This document shows positions 53,967-64,000 of a DNA stretch of 64,000 nt, in pieces. Below the pieces are notes generated by a model. The model searched no databases and was not told the DNA's origin. It saw nothing but the letters and a program-made list of their open reading frames with translations. Source of the DNA: Apoda limacodes (Eukaryota > Arthropoda > Insecta > Lepidoptera > Limacodidae); assembly GCA_946406115.1 (NCBI GenBank), contig OX291561.1, positions 8,176,273 to 8,240,272 on the forward strand, written 5' to 3'. The position numbers and the translations under genes are program-made. Position 1 is the stretch's first letter; each line of letters starts with the position of its first letter.

Positions 53967-54207
53967 GGGGCCGTCCATTAATCACGTGATGTTTTTTTAG
54001 CATTTTTAACCCCCCTCCCCCCCTCCCCCTTGGTGATACGTGGTGAGGTTTAAGACTAAGAACCAAAATCACGTGAATTTTTTAGTACCTACAAAAAATC
54101 TTAAATTTTTCGAATTTAGACGAAAAAATAAATACACGTGATATCTTACTGGACCCCCCTCCCCCCCCCCCCCCCTTTCGGGCCTCACGTGATTAATGGA
54201 CGGCCCC
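53967..54207. mobile_element. MITE with perfect 23-bp TIRs, 241 bp
   Basis: GGGGCCGTCCATTAATCACG with TGA at the left is mirrored exactly by TCA plus CGTGATTAATGGACGGCCCC at the right. The flanking TAT on both sides (53964-53966 and 54208-54210) is a candidate target duplication. The interior has two C-rich runs (one of about 15 C near 54162-54176) and four CACGTG hexamers. No transposase. I think of PIF/Harbinger-related (PHIS-type) elements, but superfamily is uncertain. Confidence 0.8.
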
Positions 54208-54429
54208 TATGTCGTGGACTCTTAACAATAGCGGTATTTTACGCTGAACTATTTAGGGCGGCAATTTAATCGCGCGAAAAAAATGAAAGTTCAGTTCAGT
54301 TTAGGCAAAAAGAAGAAATTTACCTTTACTGAGCAGTTATAATTGAATTACTTCTTTGTTGTAAGTATATTATCTATAACGCGCTGTTATTAATATATTA
54401 CTTAGAGCTTATTGAGAAAAAGGCTGGTA

Positions 54430-54494
54430 AAATGTCTAGAAGAGGTTAGTTCTTTCGCCCTCGAGAACGCTAGAGCCGAGTAGTCTAGACATTT
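54430..54494. repeat. Perfect 11-bp inverted repeat
   Basis: AAATGTCTAGA (54430-54440) and TCTAGACATTT (54484-54494) flank a GC-richer loop with an inner GTTCTTTCGCCCTCGAGAAC. A minus frame at 54402-54623 covers it but is not otherwise supported. Confidence 0.5.
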
Positions 54495-55860
54495 CGTAAT
54501 AAGTTCTCTGTCAACTAAACGCGCAACAACGGGATGAAGTTTTCGTTTTTCTACGCTATAAACTGCCTTATCGACTCCACGTTGACGAATTTGCGGATAA
54601 TATCTGTATAGATACCTAATCACTATTTTTATATTGTAGATATTTTTGGATTCAACAGAAATATAAAAAAAAATTACAAAAAAATAATCTAAAGGTTAGT
54701 TATTTAGTCTTCATGTACCTTCTTCATAAAAATTGATTAACGACCTATTAAGAGTCAAAATCAGTAATGTGGTCTGTAGTGTAAAAATACCGTTTCGTCA
54801 ACTTGCCCACAGTCGACAAAGAGTTCAAAGTAGAACAGTAAGTTATTTTAACTATGTAATTAATCTCTTAATTTATTATTCTATCGGCAAATGATTTATA
54901 ATCGCAATTCGTACATAACTAGTTTCTTATATATCTTAATAATGTCATTCCGTAAGACCAGAGGTGCCCATAGCCTTCTATTCTAAGATAATAATTAACA
55001 AGTCTATGGACTACGTTAAATCGTTAAATTAATTAATATTAAGGTAGGTATATATTGACAGGTAATTTAGTAGCGAAATGTCTTATTTTGTTATGTGGTC
55101 GATAGTCAGATTGTAATCTAAGATGGTGTTTAAAGTAACTAGTTTTATCTGGTAATAAGTTATCAATATTTTTGGTTTAGGAAAACTGGACTGTAGACTA
55201 TACTGTTTATTTGATAAAGTTGGTTGGTTTTTGATAAAATCCTCAAATTGCGACGAGTATCCTGTTTGGACGAGATCTTTTTTTAATAGAAGGTTTTCTG
55301 GTCAATTTTTAGTCAAAATCCGGAGTTACTAACGACTTGGACTTGCACGAAAAATTTGGGCCCATAGAGTGCCCTAAACACCCTTCTTGGGCAAGCTCTA
55401 CGTCAATAACTCTGCGGACGGGTTTTTATTGATTTTAACAGGAATGTAAAATTCATTGATGATTTTTTGGCCATGCACATCAAAAGTAAGCAAATGGGGC
55501 TTAATTTATTTTTTAGGTTGTTAGTATTTTGTAGGTATATATGGAACCTCCGGTCTGTAATCAAAAATTTGTTGCAAAAAAGGTGCAACTTATTTCTTTA
55601 CCTTTACCTCGAAAAAGCAGAAAATGGAGCATTTTCTTGAATTTTACTTTTTGAGTAAAATAGAGCACTTTTTATAAAAATCAATGTATTGAGTAAAGTT
55701 TGCGCAACATGTTTTGGTTCCGTACCAATTTTTACACACGCTTCTAAATGTTGTCGCTCTATCAAGCGCTGGAACTCCAATAGAGACGTTTTCGACGAAT
55801 AAGCAAGGGTTAAGTCAGTCGCGTACTTTATTTTATTTTTGCTAAAATACAATCGAAAAA
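54495..55860. other. Long AT-rich non-coding stretch
   Basis: Minus frames at 55403-55588 and 55604-55852 (82 residues) have no motif I recognise. No repeats identified. Confidence 0.4.
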
Positions 55861-56276
55861 TCCATACTAATATTATAAATGCGAAATTAATTAATTCTGT
55901 CTGTCTGTCTGTAACCTCTTCACGCTTTAACCGCTGTACCGATTAAGATGAAATTTGGCATGAAGATAGTTTGCGTCCTTTAAGAAGCCTAGGTATGTCC
56001 TTTCATAGTCTTCTTAGGAACGTCAAGTGAGAGTCGGTTTGTTTTCTATGATTAAGGAATTGTGGTTTAAAACCTACACCGATAACCGAATTTAGGGCGG
56101 GTGAAACCGCGGGCAAGTATGGCATGGACATAGTTTGAGTACAGGGGAAGGCCGCTGGCTACTTGAAAACGTCAAGTGTGAGTCGGTAATTTTTTTTTTT
56201 AAATTAAGGAGTTGCCGTTGAAATCCTACACCAATAACCGAATTTAGGGCGGATGTATTTGCGGGTAAAACCTAGT
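55861..56276 (+). mobile_element. Lep1-like Helitron with duplicated 3' half
   Basis: 5' end 'tccatactaatattataaat' and GCG, then two tandem copies of the second half: 'aacgtcaagtgagagtcggt' to 'gggcgggtgaaaccgcgggc', and again 'aacgtcaagtgtgagtcggt' to 'gggcggatgtatttgcgggt' with 'aaaacctagt'. Same architecture as at 25.4 kb. Confidence 0.7.
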
Positions 56277-56559
56277 GTAAAATACTTGTTATAACAATAT
56301 ATTGGGTAGAAAGAAGGCAACTTTTATCTGCATGAAATGTTTCTGACGATATGCAAATTTAACTTAAAATCAATTATAAATATTTCTTTTAGTTATATTT
56401 TATCAATAAGTGAATGAACCCTAACAAATAGATATACATTTCATCGCGGACTGTTTTCACACATTTTTCGAAGACGACGTTATTTAGTTGCAAAATTGGT
56501 CGCTACGAATGGTCCTTTTACATAAACGGGATAATATAAAGCCTATGTCCACCCTGAAA

Positions 56560-56655
56560 GTCCATTCCAAATGTTGGTCCATAGGCCACGGTGACCGTTT
56601 ACCATTAGGCGGACCGTATGCTTGTTTGCCGCCTTATTGGCATAAAAAAAAATTG
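56560..56655 (+). mobile_element. CR1/Jockey-like LINE 3' end, plus orientation
   Basis: 'ccataggccacggtgaccgt', 'ttaccattaggcggaccgta', 'tgcttgtttgccgccttatt' and 'ggcataaaaaaaaa': the 3' terminus with its poly(A). Confidence 0.65.
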
Positions 56656-56802
56656 GTGTAAAAAAAAATTAGATCAGTTTTGAAGATTATTTGCTACATC
56701 CAAACTTACAAACTTTACCTTATAATACTTATTAGTGTAGAAATGTAGACGTAGACTACTACTAACTACTACTACTATTAAGTAGTTTAAAGAAGTACAA
56801 AT

Positions 56803-57072
56803 CAGACAAGTGCGATTCGGACTCGCGCACCGTGAGTTACTTACCACCATTTACGTAATTTACGAATACAAACAAAAAGCGTGCCGTTAAGCGGTCCCCA
56901 ATCCAATAATTGACCAAGCGCGGCGTTGCTTAAGTTTGAATATCGTTTCTTACAAATAAATGTGTTACTGTTTCTCTTAATAATCGCTAGATTACACCGA
57001 TACGGTAATTTTTTTTTTATTATTTGTTGTTAACTTTAAAGCTCACCTTTTGGGTACGAAACCCTAAAAAAT
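56803..57072. mobile_element. TIR-family element with internal 5S-like module
   Basis: Left end 'cagacaagtgcgattcggac' and TCGCGCACCG; 56903-56945 is antisense 5S-like ('ccaatccaataattgaccaa', 'cggcgttgcttaag'). The right part ends 'gggtacgaaaccctaaaaaa', as in the 'gttccgta' family, which links the two groups. The right TIR is eroded. Confidence 0.55.
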
Positions 57073-58464
57073 TACTGTATCAATAGATAAACTGATTATG
57101 ACAAAGATTTTCTGATAAACCTTTGTCTACCAAAGGGTGACGAAAAGGACGTCAATTTTTATCTCCAAAGGAAAAGACAAACACAGAAAGCTTTGACATT
57201 CAAACGTAATTATGTCACGGAACATGTAATTAATTGGGCAATAAACCAAATGCCTGGGTATGATGAAAGTCCTCAAAACAGTTGAGGTAATATAAAGAAT
57301 TTAAATTTTATGTATACACATTTTGATATAACAGTCACTTAAAAGGCAGTACTAAGTGACAGTAGAAACAAGGATAACGCGATATGTAACTAAGCGTGCG
57401 TGAGTAGTGCAGCTACATTACAATTCACTGAGATTTTCATTGAAATACATGTAATAAATTAATAGTTTATTAATCACAACACATCATTGTTTTTAAAAAA
57501 TGCTTTTCTAAGGGTTTAAAGCACTATCACGGCTATGCTTTAGCAAAATTGTAAACTAATACCACTTGGATCTTTAAAGATTTCTTTGCCAAAACTTAAA
57601 AAAAAAATTGTGAAAAAGGGATCACTTTAGGATTTTTTTCTATCAAACAAAAGTTTTTCTATCAAATTAATTGTGTTTTCACGGTTTTCAGATTCTGAAC
57701 CATATCCAGAAGAAAACAGTCATTAAATTTTAGCCGGATCTGCTCAGCGGATCCTGTGAATGTGAAATCTATGACTTAGATATATATTTGTTACATACTT
57801 TTTAAGACATTTATACCATAATGATTAAAATTTCAATAATCAATTTTCAATCCTTCAGATGCTATAGTTAGTTTTTTGCTACAAGTTTTACACAAAATCT
57901 TTGTATTAATGTGAAATAAGTGCTGCGTAATCTTGGTCAAAAAGCCTAGTATTTGATTCTTAACTCAACAAATGTCTAATGTCGTAAATTTACGGCCCCA
58001 GATAACCTCACTTTATATGCACTGTATGATTAAAACGAGCTAATATTTGTTACTAAATACTGAATAATTCACACGTTTGTCTTCCTATGACCAAGACACG
58101 TCGATTTCAATCTAATCTGAATTAATTCACAGCGAGATAACATAATTCTTGTCATGCTGTGAATCAATAAATATATTCATTAAATTCATTAAGAGACGAC
58201 TTACTCCACGCTAATGAATTTGTAGCGAGTTTTCTTTGAACGTTCGTTGACTGGTTGGTTAAACGAGATTTCCTTTAATACAAGTGGTTATAGGAAACTG
58301 GTTTAGTAGTAACTTGATTAAATTAACTTTTGCAGGGCCTCAGTTATTTATAGGGCACATCATAAATGGGCCAAACATACAAACATAGTGATTGTGTATA
58401 TCTTTCATGTATGAAAAAACGGTAGCTCTCGTGTTAAAATCCTAAAAAGGATTTGTTTTTTCTG
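57073..58464. other. Long non-coding stretch
   Basis: No gene or repeat recognised. An AG with a fair pyrimidine tract at 57691 ('gttttcacggttttcag') leads into a frame that stops after ten codons. Confidence 0.4.
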
Positions 58465-58640
58465 ATCTGACTATGCAGTTGGCTGATGCAGCCATTACTG
58501 CTTCACCGGACTTTTAGGGCGAGACTCGGGAGAAGTCTCAGCCCATATAGCACCCAATGCTGAAGGGCTCCCTGCGGGGGAAGCCTTGGCTTAGGTTGTC
58601 GCTCTTGGGGTCGTCCCTTCGACCAAAAGAGGAAAGAAGG
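58465..58640 (+). mobile_element. GC-rich repeat, second copy (see 2.1-2.6 kb)
   Basis: 'atgcagttggctgatgcagc', 'cattactgcttcaccggact', 'agtctcagcccatatagcac', 'gaagggctccctgcggggga' and 'ttaggttgtcgctcttgggg' match the complement of 2474-2640. Truncated after 'cccttcgacc'. Confidence 0.55.
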
Positions 58641-58839
58641 TTATACATATGTATGGGGAAAGACACCAGGATATTTCGTCTGACCTGACCAATGGTTTTG
58701 CTCGCGTAAAAATCTTAATCGGTATCAAAGTCTATAAAACCTGTGAAATAACCTAAAATCTAGGAATGTATAAACATTACAAAGATTTTTGAAATGTAAT
58801 TTTTTTTTTTTTTTAAAGATAAAACACCAAAAACTGTAA

Positions 58840-59032
58840 CCTAAAATTATCAGAAACTTGTAAATGTTTGTTCTTTTTCTTTTTTGAAGAGATTAACTGC
58901 TTAGTTTCGTAACGGCTCTTCTCAGTGGAAGACAAAAACCGTTAGTATTGCAATAATAACATTTGATGATTTAAAAGAGTTCTCAAAGGGCCTATTTTAA
59001 TAAAGATATTTTTCATTTCATTTCATTTTACA
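58840..59032 (+). mobile_element. LINE 3' UTR with (TTTCA)n tail
   Basis: 'ctgcttagtttcgtaacggc' TCTTCTCAGT is related to the LINE 3' UTR at 46.4 kb; it ends 'aataaagatatttttcattt' CATTTCATTTTA, a pentamer-repeat tail. Confidence 0.55.
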
Positions 59033-59263
59033 TGGCTTGTGTAGAGTTTGTGCTCGATAAATGTTTTTTGGATCTTACTGTACTGGTATGTTATGAATAG
59101 GTACATATATCAATACAATACACAATATAAAAAGAAGTAAGTATACCTACTTATACCCATCACATTTGTCACCTACACTGCCGAACTTCGCCGATACCAA
59201 AGTACTTTGAGCGCGCCAAGTTCGAGGTATCATATCCATACTTAGAGTGTAAATAACTTTATA

Positions 59264-59528
59264 TGTTTGTTTGTTTTGTTCACGTCGCATCAAATCATCC
59301 AATGGAGTTAAAATTTGGTACAGAATAGTTGAAGAGACGGAAAAGGACATACAGGTTACTTTTTTATTCCGAAAAATAAAAAAATATTGTTATTTAACTA
59401 TAACCCACTTGTATGTGCATGAACCATAGCTACAGTTATATGTTGCTTAGGCAAACTCTATTACTACTATAGAAATCCCACGCTGATAATCAATTTATCT
59501 ACGGGCGGAGCCGCTGGTAAAATCTAGT
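59264..59528 (+). mobile_element. Lep1-like Helitron, near full length, CTAGT end
   Basis: 'tttgtttgttttgttcacgt' near the start, 'ggagttaaaatttggtacag', 'aatcccacgctgataatcaa' and the end 'gggcggagccgctggtaaaa' TCTAGT. A LINE fragment begins directly behind it. Confidence 0.65.
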
Positions 59529-59529
59529 A

Positions 59530-59758
59530 AGTTTTTTTTTTATACCGCTAAGTTGGTAAACAAGCTTATGGTCCGCCAGATGGTAAGCGGTCGCCGTAGC
59601 CTGTGGACGCTTGCAACACCTCGGGTATCACTCGCGCGTCGCCGGCCCTTCAAAAATCTAGTTACTTCTTTCTTCAAGAACCCCATAGAGAAAACCTTCG
59701 CAGGGAGCTCATTCCACAACCCAAGCGTTCGCGGAAGGAAGTTTTTCTGAATTAAGAT
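59530..59758 (-). mobile_element. CR1/Jockey-like LINE 3' end with poly(A)
   Basis: A T run, 'ataccgctaagttggtaaac', 'gatggtaagcggtcgccgta' and 'gcagggagctcattccacaa' up to 'ggaaggaagtttttctgaat'. The minus frame at 59540-59806 reads the RT tail (LPRTLGLWNELPAKVFS), as in the long copy. It is inserted at the very end of a Lep1 copy. Confidence 0.7.
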
Positions 59759-59853
59759 ATATAAGATAAGAGGGGGGGACCCATTAACTGGTAAAATATT
59801 TAGCAATAATAAAGTATTTTTAATGCGTGCGTAAGGTGCGTATACTGATGTAT

Positions 59854-60135
59854 ATATGTCGCAGCCATCTGGTTAAATTATGCAGTTAATTGGGCGCCTA
59901 GGCAGATCGCTAAGTATGGAAAAGAAATTATCATAAAACTAAACAGATATTAAAATTACTTGGAACGCTCCGCTCGCTATGCTCGCTCCACATCTACGAC
60001 GACACAAGATAAACTAAACCTAACCTAACATACATGACTTATACAGTGCATTTTCTGTTTCTTTCTTTTCCATACTTGGCGATCTACCTAGGCGTCCAAT
60101 TAACTGGCTAATTTAACCAGATGGCTGCGACATAT
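59854..60135. mobile_element. MITE with about 74-bp TIRs, 282 bp
   Basis: Left arm 59854-59927 starts ATATGTCGCAGCCATCTGGT; right arm 60062-60135 ends ACCAGATGGCTGCGACATAT. I count about five mismatches over the arms. The 134-bp centre has 'gctccgctcgctatgctcgc'. No transposase; superfamily not assigned. Confidence 0.8.
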
Positions 60136-60694
60136 TATATGACTTCAATGCAAAATTCGTGATATAAGTATTTTTTATTTGACACTTACCAGCTAACAGT
60201 ACGCAATATTGTTAGCCAACCAACATCATAATATCACAAAAGCAGAACATATGTTGCCTAGTTTTATTGTTTTTATTAAATTTAACGATGTTTCCAGTTT
60301 TAAATATATAACACGACTGTGCTGTCATAAAAGTGAACGGAGTTTGGCACGCGTTTAACATTTTAATGGTTTTTTCGTTTTTTTTTATTGTTTGGTTTAT
60401 TTATCTTAATTTATTATTTATTGCTTTTGTTAATTTTATTAAGTAGTGGTTTCTTCAGAAAAATATGATTTTAAAATACACTATCTATGTACCTTAAAAA
60501 CACAGTATCTAAAAAGGAAAAATATTTTGAAAGAAAGTAATAGATAAAAAATTTATTCTATCGTGGATTTATTAAATACTAGACTAGAAGAACCCCGCAC
60601 ATTTATCAATGGGTTATCACCAGGGTAGGACTGTAAAACCCGTGGAAACGCTTAATCGTGGTTAAAGTATTCTATATTCATTTAAATCCCTTTT
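60136..60694. other. AT-rich non-coding stretch
   Basis: Nothing recognised. Confidence 0.4.
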
Positions 60695-60886
60695 TTTGAG
60701 TTCCGGGGAAGGATATAGGATAGTTATTATTCCGAAAAATTCAAAAGTTCCCACTGGAATAACTATAACCAAGCTTTAACGAACTATAACTTGCTGTAGC
60801 AACCTTCATTAGTATAATTAAGGAGTTGACGTAAGAGTCCCACGCTGATAAGCAAATTTAGGGCGGGTGGAGCCACTGACGAATTT
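60695..60886 (+). mobile_element. Lep1-like Helitron, 5'-truncated
   Basis: 'gagttccggggaaggatata', 'aaaagttcccactggaataa', 'agtcccacgctgataagcaa' and the hairpin 'gggcgggtggagccactgac'. Confidence 0.65.
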
Positions 60887-60904
60887 ATTATTTACCAGCT
60901 ATCC

Positions 60905-61367
60905 CATTAATATTATAAATGCGAGAGTCTGGATGTTTGGTTGTTTGTTACTCAATCACAACATCAACCACTGGATGGATCGGGAACCGCTGAACCTATC
61001 TAGATGAAAATTGGTATGGAGATAGTTTGAGTCTCGGGAAAGGATATAGAATTTTTCATCACAGAATATTCAAAAGTTCCCGCGGTAACTATAATGTTTG
61101 TTACTCAATCCTGCCGCAACGGAGCATCTAATTGAGCTGAAATTTTGCGCAGAAATAGTTGACGATATACGGAGAAGGACAGAGACTACTTTTTAACCCT
61201 GAAGTTTCAAAAGTTACCACGGGAGTAACTAATAACCGAATTCCACTAGCTGCATCTATAGCTTGCTATAACAAACTTCTTCAGTATAATAAAGGAGTTG
61301 TCCTAAGAATCCCACGCCGATAAGCAAATTTAGGGCGGGCGGAGCCGCTGACAAAAGCTAGTATTAT
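60905..61367 (+). mobile_element. Lep1-like Helitron, long composite copy
   Basis: 'cccattaatattataaatgc' start, two body segments each with an 'aaaagtt' ... 'cgcgg/cacggg' block, the 'tgttactcaatcctgccgca' variant block in the middle (as at 23.2 kb), and the end 'gggcgggcggagccgctgac' AAAAGCTAGT intact. Confidence 0.7.
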
Positions 61368-61656
61368 ATTAATATAGATATGCTGAAATGGACTGCACTC
61401 CTGATCGTGTTTCGACTTGAACTTTTACTTAGGGTTTCGTACCAGGTAAGGTAAAAACAGAACCTTTCCTGTAGGATCACTTTGTTGTCTGTCTGCTTCT
61501 TTAAGATCACTTTGCCTTGGAACAGTTAATGGTATCATGTAAAAATGAACGTAAACAAAATTGATGCAATTTGTTTAAAATTTAAGCCCATCACACACGG
61601 AGCTATAATAAATATTAAATGAACTATATCAAGGCATGTTATGATATATTTTCTAC
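61368..61656. repeat. Stretch with a 'gttccgta' family relic
   Basis: 'ttagggtttcgtaccaggta' and 'gtaggatcactttgttgtct' near 61430-61495 resemble the minus copy at 53.5-53.6 kb. Confidence 0.35.
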
Positions 61657-61867
61657 TAGTATTTGCTCGCAGTTCCACCCACCCTAAATTCGGTTATCGG
61701 TGTAGGATTTCAACGGAAACTCTTTAATTATAGAAAAAAAAAGCGACTCACACTTGACGTTTTTAAGTAACCTATGTCCTTCCCCGGGACTCAAACTATC
61801 GCCGGTTTAAGCGTGAAGAGGTAACAGACAGACAGACGGAATAATGGATAGACAGAGTTACTTTATT
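61657..61867 (-). mobile_element. Lep1-like Helitron, shorter subfamily
   Basis: Minus copy: 'actagtatttgctcgcagtt', 'ccaccctaaattcggttatc', 'cttgacgtttttaagtaacc', 'ccgggactcaaactatcgcc' and 'agcgtgaagaggtaacagac'. Confidence 0.7.
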
Positions 61868-63040
61868 TTTAACTCACTTTATTTATAATATGTATATCAT
61901 ATATCATATATATATTATATGGATAGTAAACTTTAAATTACCACACACGCAGATATAAATAACGGTTTTTGGAATACGAGTCCACTTAAAAATTAAAACA
62001 CATATTTTTTGAGCGAATTGTGCTATTTTTATTGCATTTTAAAGGTGACGTGTCTCAATTAAGTATGGAATAAAATATCAGGCAAATGGTGAACGACGCT
62101 CTAATGACAGGCTATTGCTCTTTTCATGAAATCTGTCAAATTTTAGAGTTACCACTTGTACCCAAAATTTAAATTGTGATGCACTTTTATTGGGACGAAA
62201 CTTCTATTTATGTTTTATATGTATATAATTTGATAGTACGTGTGCAACAGGCTTTAGCCTATTATTTTAAAGCGCTTAGTGATTTTAATTCTATATTATT
62301 ACTCGCCTGTAAACTTATCAATTCGTAATCAATAATTTTCCCTCCCCTTTGACCTTTTTCGCGTGACCACTTACCGTACCGATGTCCTACAATCTTGATA
62401 CTTTACATTATATAAATTAAATATGTTTCAATCGGAGTTTTAAAGGTTTTTTTAATAGTTTCGAACGAAATTTGCAGGACGTGAGTGGTACTTCTAATCT
62501 AAAGCTGGTATTTTTGCATTAATTTACCAAAGTTGCAATATATTGATCGGGCTTGAATTTTCTTTATCTCATCTATTTCTGATCTCAGAATTTGTCAAAA
62601 GTTAAAAAACTCCGCTACATTATTGTTTCTTTTAAAACAAGCTATATTTATATATAAAAATGGTTTAACAATAATAATTTTCTGGCTATTTTCTATAAAT
62701 GCCTAGTTTTTGACGTAAATAGCAACTATTGATCAGGCATTCCTCTTTACCTTGATGTTTTTTTACTCTGTCATTAACAGCAAAAACTTCACAATCGATA
62801 ATTCTTGAAATGCGATTGTAATTAAAACCTATGCGGTGTACTTTAGGACAGGTGTAGCGGACAAGTAGGGAAACTCACATCTGCTACAAATAACCGGATT
62901 AAGCTAATAAGTCATTTTGTGTAATACTTGGTAAAATATCGGATTGGTATTTTAGATTACATTTTCTGCGTGCCTACTGATGCTGATGGCTCCAGTTGGA
63001 ATATATAGAAATACTAAATAAATAGATATGGAGTAGAAGA
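61868..63040. other. Long AT-rich non-coding stretch
   Basis: An imperfect ATATC-type simple repeat at 61888-61922. Nothing else recognised. Confidence 0.4.
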
Positions 63041-63262
63041 GCTCGTGGCCCGGTTACATTCGCTTATCGGTGAAGATATGCGCCAGTCATTGGATGGGTG
63101 ACCGATTTATTGCAAACTTTGACAGTCGAACAGCTACTAGCTTGACAACGTCTACACATTCATACTAGGCAATCGCAGTGGAATATGCTCTAAGCCTTCT
63201 TTCTTTTTTAGGGAAGACCTGTGTCTCTGTAGTTGGGACTCCACCCCACCTAACGGTGTAAA
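63041..63262 (+). repeat. 5S rRNA-derived SINE
   Basis: 'gctcgtggcccggttacatt' leader, 'gccagtcattggatgggtga' (5S-like), 'ctaagccttctttctttttt' and 'gtgtctctgtagttgggact' end. The middle is deleted. Confidence 0.6.
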
Positions 63263-64000
63263 TTAAACATGTACCTACTAACTGAAAGTACTCAGAATAG
63301 GTTACTATCTAACACAGAAAAAAGGACAATGTTCAAAAATATTTGGGGCAAAAATTGTTGCATAAACTTTCCTTTTGTGGTTCTAAAAAAGGCCCGATAT
63401 CGAAAAAAAAAAGAGTATAAATTAGATTTTTCTCATAAGACTAATAAAATTTCTGAGTGAAACTGGCTAAAGAACTTGCTTTCTAATTATTTGTCCGGAT
63501 CATATTTTGCAACGACAATGCAATATTCAATAGTTTGCATTCATTTTAAAATAATTTTCAACTAAAAAAATTGCATCAAAAAAACTAAATCTTGAAGCTT
63601 TTAACAGTTAATTAAAAAATAATACAAACAAGACTAAAAAGTATAAAAAAAATCTTTTATACCTACCTTTTTCTTTCTCTCGGCCTTTATTTTAGCTTAT
63701 TCATAAAGGGCCGCATTGCTGACCACACTCTGATGGCCTAGAGCCGCCACGCTTTTAGCCATCATCAGCGCTGCCAGCCACGCAGTCATTACATACCACG
63801 CCAATAATGTACTATTACTTTTTCCATTTATAAAAAAGTAGAAAAAAATATATTTATTTTTTATTTTTTAACTTCAGTTTATGGTTATTGAATACATTAC
63901 TGCCTCAGCCGTTGTTTTTATCCCCTGTAGGAGATGACTTTGTTTAAAGAAAAGAGGCATAGGCCGCTACCACGCTGATCCAGGACGAATTGACAGACGG
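63263..64000. other. Non-coding stretch
   Basis: A 63-residue frame at 63269-63460 is unsupported. 'agaaaagaggcataggccgc' at about 63950 belongs to the repeat at 26.85 kb and runs off the window edge. Confidence 0.4.

Noticed and set aside
1..64000. CRISPR array, bacterial operons, phage or endogenous viral genes
   Set aside because: No regularly spaced repeats, no dense coding, no viral structural or polymerase frames other than the LINE reverse transcriptase.

Overview
The window reads as nuclear genomic DNA of a lepidopteran insect (moth or butterfly). It is strongly AT-rich, almost free of long open frames, and crowded with decayed transposable elements of kinds characteristic of Lepidoptera: non-autonomous Lep1-like Helitrons with a conserved body and a hairpin-CTAG(T) end, 5S rRNA-derived SINEs, tRNA-derived SINEs with good A and B boxes, 5'-truncated CR1/Jockey-like LINEs, and several MITE families with terminal inverted repeats (TIRs). 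No bacterial operon, phage, CRISPR array or rRNA operon is visible. All family names are from pattern recognition; no database search was possible.

Layout. 1-15 kb: SINE pieces, a GC-rich decayed repeat (2.1-2.6 kb), Lep1 copies at 0.5, 3.8, 7.6 and 14.0 kb, MITEs at 6.6 and 13.8 kb, and a GC-richer minus-strand open patch at 10.1-10.26 kb. 15-34 kb: Lep1 copies, a LINE fragment, a head-to-head SINE pair at 24 kb, a SINE / RTE-like / SINE array at 29.4-30.2 kb, and candidate exons on the plus strand at 15.3, 16.7, 33.0 and 33.5 kb. 34-46 kb: LINE fragments, three kinds of MITE, the second copy of a nearly identical 235-bp element (29.6 and 38.8 kb), an AT-extreme hairpin-rich stretch (41.5-42.7 kb) and the two best exon candidates (43.14 and 45.83 kb). 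46-60 kb: a MITE interrupted by a LINE 3' end, two small CpG-rich patches (48.5 and 49.4 kb), a cluster of LINE fragments that includes the only sizeable coding frame (304 residues of reverse transcriptase, minus strand, 51.6-52.5 kb), a MITE with perfect 23-bp terminal repeats and four CACGTG motifs (53.97-54.21 kb), and a MITE with about 74-bp arms (59.85-60.14 kb). 60-64 kb: Lep1 copies and a 5S SINE.

Host genes. No complete gene is visible. Six short plus-strand segments have splice-site-like borders, open frames and, in most cases, higher GC than their surroundings. Most can be ordered with compatible intron phases, so the window may lie within the introns of one large gene coding for a secreted or membrane protein. 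This is inference: I do not recognise the product, at least one linking exon is missing, and short open segments between AG and GT arise by chance in 64 kb.
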